From assembly GCA_902798545.1 (NCBI GenBank), contig CADBWQ010000025.1, positions 26,378 through 90,377 on the forward strand: DNA of 64,000 nt. Reading direction: 5' to 3'. Made by a program: the position numbers and the translations under genes. This DNA comes from Oscillospiraceae bacterium (GTDB lineage Bacteria; Bacillota; Clostridia; Oscillospirales; Oscillospiraceae). Every line of letters starts with the position of its first letter. The first letter of the stretch is position 1. The notes under the pieces were generated by a model that saw only the letters and a program-made list of their open reading frames with translations, ran no database searches and was not told the DNA's origin. This document shows positions 32,171 to 41,439 of the stretch, one piece after another.

Positions 32171-33526
32171 TCAACCGCGAATGGGCGCGGCGCTGTTTCT
32201 TTTTTTTACGGTCTCACGGATCAGTGCAGCTGCCTCTTCCGTCGGAAGCATTTGCTGCTCGCCCGTTCCCATGTTTTTCACCGAGAGCAGGCCTTTTTCG
32301 ATCTCGTCCTCTCCGAGCAGGACAGCAAAAGGTACACCAATCTTATCGGCATAACTCATCTTCGCTTTAAACTTGCGCTTCTCGGTATAGAGTTGGGTAC
32401 GCAGCCCCGCATTCCGGAGAGCTGTCGCAGTCGAAACCGCAGATCCAAGATCCTCCGTCATGGGAATGACCAGTACGTCGCAGGGTGCTGTCAACACCTC
32501 GTCCGAGAGAAGCTTCTGCTCCTGGAGCACATAGAACAGTCTTGTCAATCCAATCGAAATGCCGACACCGGGGAGCTGCTTATCCGTATAGTACTCGGCG
32601 AGGTTGTCGTAACGGCCGCCGGAGCAGACCGAGCCGATCTCCGGGTAGTCTGTGAGCTCCGTCTCGTACACCGTGCCGGTATAATAATCCAGGCCGCGGG
32701 CGATGGTGAGGTCGACCGCAAAGTTCTCCTCCGGAACGCCGAAGGCCGCCAGATGCGATGTCACCGCTCGCAGTTCCTCCAGGCCGAGATCGAAAGTCTC
32801 GTCCATGCCGCGATAGTTTTCCAGACGTTCCAGGATCTCCGTGTTGCTGCCCTGGATTGCCATGAAGTCAAGCACATTTTCCGCCTTATACGGGCGCATG
32901 TCCAGTTCGTCGATCAGCATCTGTTTCACTTTCACTTCGCCGATCTTATCCAGCTTGTCGACAATGCGCATGATGTCCTGCGCTTTCTCGGACATGCCGT
33001 TCATGGCATAAAACCCGTTCAGGATTTTCCGGTTATTGACCCGGATCTTAAAGTGCTTCAGGCCAAGCCGCGTAAAAGCTGTGTAGATGATTGCGGGAAT
33101 CTCCGCTTCATTCACAATGTCCAGCTTCCCGTCGCCGATCACATCGATATCCGCCTGATAGAATTCGCGGAAGCGGCCGCGTTGGGCGCGTTCACCGCGG
33201 TAGACTTTGCCAATCTGATACCGGCGGAACGGGAACGCCAGATCTGCATAGTGCGCAGCGACATACTTGGCCAGCGGAACCGTCAAATCGAAGCGCAGAG
33301 CCAGGTCACTGTCTCCTTTCTGAAAGCGGTAGATCTGTTTCTCTGTCTCTCCTCCGCCTTTTGCCAGGAGGACCTCTGCGGCTTCGATCACCGGGGTGTC
33401 CAAAGGGGTAAAGGCAAAGAGAGAATAGGTCTCCCTCAGGATCCGCATCATGCGCTCCATCTTCATCTGGTCCTGTGGCAGAAGCTCCATGAAACCGGAG
33501 AGCGTTCTTGGATTCACTTTACTCAT
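32171..33526 (-). CDS. hisS: Histidyl-tRNA synthetase
   Basis: A 451-aa class IIa synthetase. Motif 2 region YRGERAQRGRFREFYQ, the His-specific LDYYTG segment and a C-terminal anticodon-binding domain (about 350-440) are all present. Length is typical. It heads the hisS-aspS-yifB unit. I do not see a T-box leader upstream; the 110 bp before it hold the mgsA terminator instead. Confidence 0.95.
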   Translation of the reverse strand: MSKVNPRTLSGFMELLPQDQMKMERMMRILRETYSLFAFTPLDTPVIEAAEVLLAKGGGETEKQIYRFQKGDSDLALRFDLTVPLAKYVAAHYADLAFPFRRYQIGKVYRGERAQRGRFREFYQADIDVIGDGKLDIVNEAEIPAIIYTAFTRLGLKHFKIRVNNRKILNGFYAMNGMSEKAQDIMRIVDKLDKIGEVKVKQMLIDELDMRPYKAENVLDFMAIQGSNTEILERLENYRGMDETFDLGLEELRAVTSHLAAFGVPEENFAVDLTIARGLDYYTGTVYETELTDYPEIGSVCSGGRYDNLAEYYTDKQLPGVGISIGLTRLFYVLQEQKLLSDEVLTAPCDVLVIPMTEDLGSAVSTATALRNAGLRTQLYTEKRKFKAKMSYADKIGVPFAVLLGEDEIEKGLLSVKNMGTGEQQMLPTEEAAALIRETVKKRNSAAPIRG

Positions 33527-33583
33527 AATTCTTGTTACTCACTTTCTATTCGAATAGAAGCAGGCAGCCATTAAACACACATA

Positions 33584-33617
33584 AAGAGTGAAGCTCCCGG
33601 AACCGAACTTCACTCTT
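33584..33617 (-). terminator. Terminator of mgsA
   Basis: Perfect 10-bp stem AAGAGTGAAG / CTTCACTCTT with a 14-nt loop; on the minus strand followed by TATGTGTGTTT. It separates mgsA from hisS. Confidence 0.65.
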
Positions 33618-33639
33618 CGAGGAAAGACGCCTGATGCGC

Positions 33640-34044
33640 TTATCTCTTCTGTGGATTGACAATATTGCGCCAGTCGAGATCGCCTCGACGCAGCCCCTGA
33701 ACCAGGACCTCTGCCGTTGCGGCATTGGTGGCAAAGGGGATCTGATACTGGTCACAGAGCCGCTCTACTTTATTGATATCGTCAAAGCCCTTTGGGTTAG
33801 CCGGATCACAGAAGAACAGGACCAGATCGATCTCGTTATAGGAGATCCTTGAGCCGATCTGCTGGGCGCCGCCCTGATCGGCATGGAGATACAAAGTGAT
33901 TGGAAGTCCTGTCGCCTCAGAGACCAGTTTTCCTGTCACGTGGGTTGCGCAGAGACTGTGTTCAGCCAGAATTCCGCAGTAAGCAATGCAGAACTGGACC
34001 ATCAATTCTTTCTTCCTGTCATGTGCCATCAGGGCAATATTCAT
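33640..34044 (-). CDS. mgsA: Methylglyoxal synthase
   Basis: A 134-aa enzyme that converts dihydroxyacetone phosphate to methylglyoxal, a bypass of lower glycolysis. It has the family start MNIALMAHDRKK, the phosphate-binding THVTGKL region, the conserved GGAQQIG with FFCDP, and PFATNAATAE. Length is as expected for bacterial MgsA. Monocistronic: own promoter and own terminator. Confident. Confidence 0.95.
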   Translation of the reverse strand: MNIALMAHDRKKELMVQFCIAYCGILAEHSLCATHVTGKLVSEATGLPITLYLHADQGGAQQIGSRISYNEIDLVLFFCDPANPKGFDDINKVERLCDQYQIPFATNAATAEVLVQGLRRGDLDWRNIVNPQKR

Positions 34045-34117
34045 ATCCTGTAATCTCCTTCTCTCTCATCCGTACACACCGAAACACCACAGTAGCCATC
34101 CAAAATTCAGATAAAGT

Positions 34118-34146
34118 ATTATACCCGTTTTTTATCGGATGCGCAA
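34118..34146 (-). promoter_or_regulatory. Sigma-A promoter of mgsA
   Basis: On the minus strand TTGCGC, 17-bp spacer, TATAAT, about 75 bp upstream of the mgsA start. Confidence 0.7.
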
Positions 34147-34172
34147 TAGGAATCTGTTACTTTTTCGTAATT

Positions 34173-36293
34173 TTACCGCAGCAGCGTCATTTCATCTTCC
34201 GAAGAGTCGGAATAGCTGCAGATGTTGATGTATGCGTCCATGATACGCCGTGCGATACGCTGAACATTCGCACCGGATCCACCGCGCTCCACCACAACGG
34301 CGATCGCGATATCAGGGTCGCTATAGGGGCCGTAGCAGATAAAGATACCATCGTTGGTGATCTTCTCACCCTTCTGTGCCGTTCCGGTCTTGCCGGCACA
34401 GACCCACGGGCAGGCTGTCCAGACAATGGCATTTGGTTCATTGATCCAGTCGTTTAAAACCATGTACATACCCTCGTGGATCGCCAACCAGTTGTATTCG
34501 GCGGAACGGATGGTGTTCAGAACTTCGGGCTCGCGTTCATAGATTTTCTTGCTGTAGTCATAATTACGTACTGTTTTCAGGATTGACGCGGAATAGCGGT
34601 GGCCGGAGTTGGCAACTGTTGCGCAGTACTCTGCCAGCTGCAGCGGAGAGAAAATGCTGTCGGACTGGCCGATGGCTGCCTGCATCGTATCACCGATGCG
34701 CCACACGGTACCGGTGTAGTCCGCGTGGTTGGCTTCATTGGACATATTGCCCTTTGTCTCGACGAGCTCGATGCCGGTGCTGACCCCGAGGCCGTAAGCA
34801 TGGGCATACTCGCCCATTTTGTCAATGCCGAGGTCGTGGCCAACGGAGTAGAAGAAATAGTTGCAGGAGTCACGCAGCGCCGTCGTCACGTTCTCCTCCG
34901 GGTGTGTGTAGTGCTCGCCCTTGACACTGTTCCAAATCCAGCACTCAGGTGCATAGCCTTCGGCTGCATACTTGGTGAAGACACCTTCACACTTGATTTT
35001 GTACTCGGTATTGATCTGTCCTTCGGTCAGCACCGCCGTTGCGACACAGGGCTTGAACGCTGACCCCGGTGCATAGGCGCCCATCAGCGCGCGGTTAAAG
35101 AGCGGTGCGTTCGGAGTCTCCATCAGCTCCTGATACTTTTCGATGATCGTTGCACCGTCATAGGTCGGCCAGCTGGCAATCGCAAGCGGTTCTCCTGTGT
35201 TGACCTTCACAACCACAGCCGCGGCGCCGGTAATCTCATCCTTCATCTCCGGGTCATAGTCGCCGCGTTCGATACCTTCGGCACGCTCCTGGTTTCGGTT
35301 CAGGATCATGGTGTTGACCGTGTTGTTCAGGATACGTTCTGTCTGTTCCTGAAGCACCTTGTCAATGGTCAGGTAGATATGCGCGCCAGGCTCCGGTTCT
35401 TCCTTGTACACGGTACTGAGAACCGTTCCGGCGTTGTTCTGCGTCTCGATCACCGTACCGTCGTGTCCGTGCAGGTACTCCTCAAAGGCATATTCCACAC
35501 CGTCTTTCCCGACCATGGCGTCGTTGGCGTAGTTCAGGAGCGAATAGCGCTCAAACTCCTCCTGGGTCATGAGCCCGGTATATCCGAGGATATGCGCCGC
35601 ATATTCCGTCTCATAATTGCGGATATATGCCCGTTGTACCTCGATACCGACCAGCTTGTTCTCCATGATGGAGGAAATCAGTTCCATACTCGCATCTTCA
35701 ACGAAGAGGTACTCTGCCGTATTGACCGCATAGCGAACATTGATAGAGTAACGCACGCCGGCGATGATTCGCATTTCCTCGCTGGAATAGCTGTTGTCAA
35801 TCCCATAACGGGTGCGCATGAAGCTGAGCAGTTCAACCGCACTGGGGTTTTCCGCCAGGCCGTCCGGCTTCTGGCGAACAAAATAAGCGTTCAGCATGGT
35901 GCGCTGAATGTCCGTCATGTTTTCATCATACTCGAAGGGTGGTGTCCGGGTAATGGGAAGGTCGTCGGTATACTGGTCACCGAAGCCCTCCACCATATGT
36001 ACCAGCTCCAGGATGACAGCATTCGGGTCCGCATTGGCAAAGAGCTTGACATTATCGACCTTGAGGTTATAGCATTCCTTGTTGCTTACCAGAACGCGCC
36101 CGTAACGGTCGAGAATATTCCCGCGCGCTGCGGTAACCGTTCTCTCCGTATTTGTAATCTCGTTGCTCTGGTTGTAGTATTTCTCGCCTTCAATGATCTG
36201 GAGTCGGTACAGAAATGTCATGTAAATGGCGAGTATCATAATAACCAGAATCACCATGGCGGCAACTCTGCCGGGGTTGACTAAGCGTTTCAC
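34173..36293 (-). CDS. mrdA: Penicillin-binding protein 2 (elongation transpeptidase)
   Basis: A 706-aa class B PBP that cross-links peptidoglycan during cell elongation. Short cytoplasmic tail, one transmembrane helix (about 11-31), dimerisation/pedestal domain (about 50-290), then the transpeptidase with SAFK (in APGSAFKP), SCN (SCNYFF) and KTGTAQ. It lies in the U32-maf-mreC-mreD-pbp2 order, so it is the rod-complex PBP rather than a division PBP. An extended loop in the pedestal region makes it slightly longer than E. coli PBP2 (633 aa). rodA and mreB are not in the window. Confidence 0.93.
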   Translation of the reverse strand: MKRLVNPGRVAAMVILVIMILAIYMTFLYRLQIIEGEKYYNQSNEITNTERTVTAARGNILDRYGRVLVSNKECYNLKVDNVKLFANADPNAVILELVHMVEGFGDQYTDDLPITRTPPFEYDENMTDIQRTMLNAYFVRQKPDGLAENPSAVELLSFMRTRYGIDNSYSSEEMRIIAGVRYSINVRYAVNTAEYLFVEDASMELISSIMENKLVGIEVQRAYIRNYETEYAAHILGYTGLMTQEEFERYSLLNYANDAMVGKDGVEYAFEEYLHGHDGTVIETQNNAGTVLSTVYKEEPEPGAHIYLTIDKVLQEQTERILNNTVNTMILNRNQERAEGIERGDYDPEMKDEITGAAAVVVKVNTGEPLAIASWPTYDGATIIEKYQELMETPNAPLFNRALMGAYAPGSAFKPCVATAVLTEGQINTEYKIKCEGVFTKYAAEGYAPECWIWNSVKGEHYTHPEENVTTALRDSCNYFFYSVGHDLGIDKMGEYAHAYGLGVSTGIELVETKGNMSNEANHADYTGTVWRIGDTMQAAIGQSDSIFSPLQLAEYCATVANSGHRYSASILKTVRNYDYSKKIYEREPEVLNTIRSAEYNWLAIHEGMYMVLNDWINEPNAIVWTACPWVCAGKTGTAQKGEKITNDGIFICYGPYSDPDIAIAVVVERGGSGANVQRIARRIMDAYINICSYSDSSEDEMTLLR

Positions 36294-36305
36294 TGATTGC
36301 TCCTT

Positions 36306-36821
36306 CTATTCAAGTCTGCTCAGACGGGCAGGCGGAAAATAAACCAGTACTGCAAAGGGAATCGACCAGATGGTCTGCAGGAGAGCCGTGGTCAGCATCA
36401 CCACGGAGAAGCTATCCAGGGCCGCTGTTTTCAGCATCTGCCCCGCCGCCGTTAACAGCAGCCCGAAAACTGCCGCGCCCATGTAGGCAAAAAACCTCCT
36501 GTTGATAAAGAAGTTTGAGATGAAGGCCGCCGCGAAGCTGATGGCAGGAAAAACAAGTGTAAAAAACACCGTGTTTTCAATAAACGCCATGTCCGCAAAA
36601 ATCCCCAGCAGCAGGCTGAAGACCGGCCCCCAGGTTGCGCCCTCAAACATGCCCATGGCCACCGCCGCCGCGGGCAGCACCATCGGGCATACTCCCAGGA
36701 TGCGAAGCTGCGTAAACAGGATATTCTGTGCGATCAGCAGAACCAGCATGAAGATCCCATAGCGCAGGACCTTGCCCATATTGATCTTTTCCAGAAAATC
36801 TTTCGGGATGACTGTTTTCAA
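36306..36821 (-). CDS. mreD: Rod shape-determining protein MreD
   Basis: A 171-aa integral membrane protein with about five hydrophobic helices and the usual length of MreD. It connects MreC to the cell-wall elongation machinery. Sequence identity in this family is low, so the call rests on size, topology (GPVFSLLLGIFADMAF segment) and its position between mreC and the PBP2 gene, 3 bp and 12 bp away. Confidence 0.88.
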   Translation of the reverse strand: MKTVIPKDFLEKINMGKVLRYGIFMLVLLIAQNILFTQLRILGVCPMVLPAAAVAMGMFEGATWGPVFSLLLGIFADMAFIENTVFFTLVFPAISFAAAFISNFFINRRFFAYMGAAVFGLLLTAAGQMLKTAALDSFSVVMLTTALLQTIWSIPFAVLVYFPPARLSRLE

Positions 36822-36824
36822 GAT

Positions 36825-37667
36825 CTATTCCACCACATCGAAGTCTTTGATAATAAACACCTGCACCAGTGAGTCCAGATTCGCCTGCGGTTCCACAATT
36901 CCGTACTCGATCTGGCCTCCGGCTTCTGTCTGGACGTTTGTCACCGTACCGATGACCAGGCCTGCTGGAAATGCACCGCCGGAGCCTGAGGTTGTCACTT
37001 CGTCGCCGACAAAGATCTGTGCTCCGTCTGCCAGGAACGTCAGCTTTGCCCTTTTCTGCTTCATAAGGGAATACTCGCCGACCACCATACCGGAGCTTCC
37101 TGTGGAGACAACGGTTCCGCCGACACTCATATCTACGTCAATCAGCGTGCTCACCGTTGCCCAGGTCTCCCCAAGTTCTGTAATCTGCCCGACCAGTGCG
37201 CCATACTCCGTGATTACCGGATCACCGTATTCTATCCCGCTCCTCGCACCTTTGCTGATTGTAAATGAGGAGGACCAGTTGGACGCAGACCAGAGAACGA
37301 CCTTGCTGGATTCCATGACGAAATCCGTATGCTTGTCCCGCAGATTCAGCAGTTCCCTGAGCCGCACGTTTTCTTCAGAGGCTTCGATGCCGTCTCGCGC
37401 AGACTGCTGTGCATCAGCCAGCTGTGAGCGCAGAGACTCATTCTCTGCCATCAGTGAGTCATATTGATACAGGTATCCATAGATCGTATCAAACCAGTTT
37501 GCAGCGGAACTCAGAACCTTCTGCAGCGGTGCGGACGCAGTGCCTCTCGCGTTCTGCACAAATCCGATGCGTCCGGTTCGTGCCGCAGAACCCAGACCGA
37601 CGATCAGAACAACCGCCAAAACGATGATTCCGACCCGAATACCGTTTTTTCTCAGATAGCTCCTCAA
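36825..37667 (-). CDS. mreC: Rod shape-determining protein MreC
   Basis: A 280-aa bitopic protein: one N-terminal membrane helix (about 10-28), a coiled coil (about 65-105, with LMAENESLRSQLADAQQ) and C-terminal beta domains. The domain includes the family-typical GARSGIEYGDPVI and GTVVSTGSSGMVVGE stretches. It scaffolds the elongation complex on the outer face of the membrane. It overlaps the maf stop by 4 bp. No mreB precedes it, as is common when mreB is elsewhere in Clostridia. Confidence 0.92.
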   Translation of the reverse strand: MRSYLRKNGIRVGIIVLAVVLIVGLGSAARTGRIGFVQNARGTASAPLQKVLSSAANWFDTIYGYLYQYDSLMAENESLRSQLADAQQSARDGIEASEENVRLRELLNLRDKHTDFVMESSKVVLWSASNWSSSFTISKGARSGIEYGDPVITEYGALVGQITELGETWATVSTLIDVDMSVGGTVVSTGSSGMVVGEYSLMKQKRAKLTFLADGAQIFVGDEVTTSGSGGAFPAGLVIGTVTNVQTEAGGQIEYGIVEPQANLDSLVQVFIIKDFDVVE

Positions 37668-38245
37668 AGGATCGGTACTCCCTTCTTTCTCAGCATCTGC
37701 CCCAGGCGGCAGAGCGGCAACCCCATGACATTAAAAAAGTCGCCCTCGATTGCCCGGACAAACAGAGCCCCTTTTCCCTGTGCTCCATAAGCTCCGGCCT
37801 TGTCCATCGGCTCTCCTGTTGAGATATACCTCCGGATTTCCATTTCCGAAAGATCACGGAAATGTACCGTACTGCACTCCGCCTCACAGAGTTCTCCCTC
37901 CCTGTCGAGGACGGTGACTCCGGTGTAGACCTTATGCTCTCTGCCCGAGAGCGCGCTCAGCATCGAGAATGCCTGCTCCTCGGAGTGCGGCTTGCCGAGG
38001 ATCTCTCCATCCAGCCAGACAATCGTATCCGCGGCAATCACAAGTACTTCTTCATTGAAAAGCGCCGCGACCTCTTCGGCTTTCGCGCTGGAGAGCGCTT
38101 TCACGATCTCCTCCGGCGGCACTCCTTTAGGCGGGTCTTCCTTACCCACGGCCGGATGTACAATCACATCTGAAAATCCAAGCATATGCATCAGTTCGCT
38201 TCTCCTCGGCGACGCGGATGCCAGGACCAGCTTTTTATTATTCAT
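37664..38245 (-). CDS. maf: Maf-like nucleoside triphosphate pyrophosphatase
   Basis: A 193-aa house-cleaning pyrophosphatase acting on non-canonical nucleotides such as dTTP/UTP or m7GTP analogues. Motifs: LASASPRRSEL at the N-terminus, AADTIV with the catalytic Asp, and YTGVTV. Length is typical. It overlaps both neighbours by 4 bp, inside the cell-elongation operon, an arrangement also seen in other Firmicutes. Confidence 0.94.
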   Translation of the reverse strand: MNNKKLVLASASPRRSELMHMLGFSDVIVHPAVGKEDPPKGVPPEEIVKALSSAKAEEVAALFNEEVLVIAADTIVWLDGEILGKPHSEEQAFSMLSALSGREHKVYTGVTVLDREGELCEAECSTVHFRDLSEMEIRRYISTGEPMDKAGAYGAQGKGALFVRAIEGDFFNVMGLPLCRLGQMLRKKGVPIL

Positions 38246-40326
38246 TCAACACCCCGATAATACAGGCCTCTCGTCAGCATATTAGGCTGGTAGTCATTCA
38301 GTCCCAGATAGGCCTTTGCGACCTCTGTGCTCTCTCTTGCACTCTCGGTCGTAAACAGCAGACGCATTCCCCACAGTCCGGCTGACAGCAGCTCACTGCG
38401 TTTGTCTGCAAGATATAGTTTATGTGCATTATAGATCACATTTCTGCAACCGTATTCCTTCACAACCGGGAAAACAGAACCAGTCCGGTCTGAGAGTTGT
38501 GCCGGGACCTGACAGTTGCATTTTCCTGCACTCTGTCGGATCACGCACTGGTCGGACACCATTACAGGCAGACGACCGTAAATAATCATCTCAGTATCCA
38601 GCGGCTTCTTCATGTCCCGGATCTGTGAAAGGCGAAGCTCAAAAGATGCCGTCGCCGAAAGAAGCCCGGCCGTCCGCAGGACGTCCAGCGTCCGGGAATT
38701 GAAGGCATTCAGCCCGAAGTCCCCGCGTACACCCATTCCCGCCTGCTTGGCCAGTGCCACATGGCCGATATTACCGACCAGGGCTTCCCTCACCCCATAC
38801 CGGGAAAGCTTCTCCAGCGCACTGTAAATCTCTTCCGTCTCATCATCTGTAATCACACGAGGCAGGACCGCCACCGGAATCGTATCATTGGTCAGGAAAG
38901 GCATCACCCGGTCAAAGCGTTCGGCCATAAGAAGTGCGGGCGCATAGAGATATCCTGGTTTCAGTTCCGCCAGTTCCGGTGCGAGTTGTTCTTCAGTCGA
39001 CACCTGGAAAATCGCTGCAGGCTCACCTGTATGCAGCATGTTTTCAGGTTCCGGTGGCATCGGATTGCTCTTTCTTGCCGGCGGTGTCATCCGCTTTTCA
39101 GAGAGTTCGGAGACCAGCTTTCTCCTCAGCTCATTGATCTCCGCGGCCGGAAGAAAAAGTCCCTCATCTGCCTTGGCCTGATTTTCTACTACTGTAAAGG
39201 GCGTTCCGCCCGTCTTATACATCTGTTCGACGATATATCCCGCCGTAACCCCCTGCCGCTTTGCTCGCTCGGGCACCGGCCCGAATGCCACCGCGCGGTT
39301 ACCGTCATCGTCGAAGGCAATCGCCTTCGCCTTCTCTCCTTTTTCCACCAGTGTGTAGAAATGAATTGGAACACGTCGGACCTCTCCATCGCAGTATGCC
39401 TTTCTCGTATCTGCATATAGTCTGTCGAGGTTTTCATCCGCTTCTGCGCGAATCCCATGCATATCTTTCTTGTCACCGTTCAGATATCCCTGGGTGAATC
39501 CCTGTCTGGAGAAGACTCTCTCCAGGAGACCCATCTCTTCAGGTGTCGGTTTCCGTTTCTCCTTCAAGACCTTTGCGTAGACGCCGGTCACGATTCCGGT
39601 ATATTCCGGTCGTTTCATGCGCCCTTCGATCTTAACGCAGGCGACGCCTGCTTCTTCCAGTTCCTGCAGCCGGTCTGCAAGGCAGTTGTCCTTCAGGGAA
39701 AGCGGATAGTCATCCATCCGGCCTCCCAGTGAGTACTGCATCCGGCAGGGCTGGGCACACATGCCGCGGTTGCCGCTGCGGCGGCCGATCATGGCGGAGA
39801 AATAACACTGCCCCGAATGGCAGAAGCACAGTGCTCCATGTACAAAGACCTCGGTCTCGACCCTGGCATGTTTTGAGATGAAACGGATTTCGTCCAGGCT
39901 CAGCTCGCGGGCCAGGACCACACGTGTCATACCCATCTGCGCAGCCGCTTCCGCACCGGCCAGATTGTGGATGCTCATCTGCGTGCTCGCATGGAGCGGG
40001 ATATCCGGGACTGCAAGGCGGATCGCCTGAGCCAGCCCGAGATCCTGTACAAGGATCGCATCAGCGCCCTTCTCTGAAGCGAGTCTGGCTGCTGCCACCG
40101 CAGCCGTCATCTCACGGTCGTTTACAAGTGTATTCAGAGTCACATATACTCTGCAGTTGCGCAGATGACAGTAGCGGACTGCCTTTTCAAATTCTTCCGG
40201 TGTGAAGTTATGTGCACCTCTTCGGGCATTAAAATCTCCGAGCCCAAGATACACCGCGTCAGCACCGTTCTGAACGGCGGCGATCACGGCTTCAGGGGAT
40301 CCGGCCGGGGAGAGTAATTCCATCAT
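38242..40326 (-). CDS. U32-family peptidase / RlhA-like protein with C-terminal extension
   Basis: A 694-aa protein. N-terminal U32 domain (about 1-340) with the signature GALCFCHSGQCYFSAMIG and following Cys residues that ligate an Fe-S cluster, then a DUF3656-like collagenase-type domain and a C-terminal repeat. E. coli relatives hydroxylate 23S rRNA C2501 (RlhA) or tRNA U34 (TrhP), so an RNA-modification role is more likely than proteolysis. AGGAG lies 7 bp upstream. First gene of the elongation operon; divergent from dnaD. Confidence 0.87.
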   Translation of the reverse strand: MMELLSPAGSPEAVIAAVQNGADAVYLGLGDFNARRGAHNFTPEEFEKAVRYCHLRNCRVYVTLNTLVNDREMTAAVAAARLASEKGADAILVQDLGLAQAIRLAVPDIPLHASTQMSIHNLAGAEAAAQMGMTRVVLARELSLDEIRFISKHARVETEVFVHGALCFCHSGQCYFSAMIGRRSGNRGMCAQPCRMQYSLGGRMDDYPLSLKDNCLADRLQELEEAGVACVKIEGRMKRPEYTGIVTGVYAKVLKEKRKPTPEEMGLLERVFSRQGFTQGYLNGDKKDMHGIRAEADENLDRLYADTRKAYCDGEVRRVPIHFYTLVEKGEKAKAIAFDDDGNRAVAFGPVPERAKRQGVTAGYIVEQMYKTGGTPFTVVENQAKADEGLFLPAAEINELRRKLVSELSEKRMTPPARKSNPMPPEPENMLHTGEPAAIFQVSTEEQLAPELAELKPGYLYAPALLMAERFDRVMPFLTNDTIPVAVLPRVITDDETEEIYSALEKLSRYGVREALVGNIGHVALAKQAGMGVRGDFGLNAFNSRTLDVLRTAGLLSATASFELRLSQIRDMKKPLDTEMIIYGRLPVMVSDQCVIRQSAGKCNCQVPAQLSDRTGSVFPVVKEYGCRNVIYNAHKLYLADKRSELLSAGLWGMRLLFTTESARESTEVAKAYLGLNDYQPNMLTRGLYYRGVE

Positions 40327-40389
40327 AGCGATACTCCTGACATATGGAAAAAGATGTCATACTGATTAATTATATCACATTCTTTCCTA

Positions 40390-40418
40390 TTGCGACAAGA
40401 TAATTTTAATGATATAAT
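40390..40418 (+). promoter_or_regulatory. Sigma-A promoter of dnaD
   Basis: TTGCGA, 17-bp spacer, TATAAT; transcription would begin near 40425. This excludes the ATG at 40419 as start. Confidence 0.75.
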
Positions 40419-40466
40419 ATGTTTTCCACAATAACAAATTGTGAATTCTTCTGTTTCCGGTGCGAT

Positions 40467-41426
40467 ATGAAAGATTTGGACGAAAAAAAACTGATCAGCG
40501 CAAGAGCTGCTGACCTGATCATCGGCCTTCGGGATGGTGACGCAGCACTGCTGTATCTGTATCTTTGCCGTCGTGGCATGGGGGATCGGGAGCAGATTGC
40601 ACGTGATCTGTATCTTCCGAAGCAACGGCTGAGCGAGGCAATGGAGCGGCTGGAGATGTTGGGGCTTCTCCCACTCGATCCCACCATACCGGAAGCACCC
40701 GCCGAGGTTCCGATTCCATCCGGAACTTCTGCGGCTGTCGTGCGGCCGGTCTTCGTTGATCGCCCGGACCTGCCGGATTATACTGCTGCTGAAGTCCGTG
40801 CCCGCAAGGAGAGCGACAGTGCCTTTTCCGCTCTGATCTCCGAAGCGCAACTCATCATGGGCCGTCCGCTCAGCACCCCCGATCTTATCAAGCTTCTCGG
40901 AATCTATGACCACCTTGATCTCCCTCCGGAGGTCATGATGGAGCTGATGAACTTTGTCGCGGAGCTGTACCGCTGGAAGTATGGAGAACGTCGCCGTCCC
41001 TCCGCCAGAGCTTTCGAGTTGGAAGCCAGGACCTGGGTAGAGCGCGGAATTACGGATTTTGACTCTGCCGAGCAGTATATCCGCACGGCCAGAGAGCGTC
41101 GAAGTCAGGAGGGCGCCATTAAGGCTGCCATGAAAATCGACAACCGTGATTTTACAGACACCGAACGGCGCTATGTGGTACAATGGCTGGATTGGGGCTT
41201 CGGCGCCGATGCCATCGCTGTCGCTTACGATAAGACGGTCACTAACACGCGCAAGTTCAGTCCTGCTTATATGAATAAGATTCTGATGAGCTGGCACGAG
41301 AAGGGTCTTCACACAATCCAGGAAATCCAGGAAAGAGACCGTCCTCCCAGGACTCATGCTTCCTCTGCAGCCCCGCACCCCGTCGAGCGTCCCGAAAACA
41401 TCTGGGACAAGGTAAACCAGATTTGA
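40467..41426 (+). CDS. dnaD: DnaD-domain replication initiation protein
   Basis: A 319-aa protein with an N-terminal winged helix (about 1-65), a Pro-rich linker and two DnaD-type helical modules, the second containing YVVQWLDWGFGADAI and the family-like YMNKIL. DnaD remodels oriC DNA and helps load DnaB helicase in Firmicutes. The internal ATG is used because the promoter overlaps the upstream one; the ribosome binding site is weak. dnaC follows 13 bp downstream, a standard replication pair. Confidence 0.88.
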   Translation: MKDLDEKKLISARAADLIIGLRDGDAALLYLYLCRRGMGDREQIARDLYLPKQRLSEAMERLEMLGLLPLDPTIPEAPAEVPIPSGTSAAVVRPVFVDRPDLPDYTAAEVRARKESDSAFSALISEAQLIMGRPLSTPDLIKLLGIYDHLDLPPEVMMELMNFVAELYRWKYGERRRPSARAFELEARTWVERGITDFDSAEQYIRTARERRSQEGAIKAAMKIDNRDFTDTERRYVVQWLDWGFGADAIAVAYDKTVTNTRKFSPAYMNKILMSWHEKGLHTIQEIQERDRPPRTHASSAAPHPVERPENIWDKVNQI

Positions 41427-41439
41427 CAGGAGAAATCAG

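Noticed and set aside
31676-33574. 632-codon open frame on the plus strand
   Set aside because: Antisense to aspS and hisS; no domain content.
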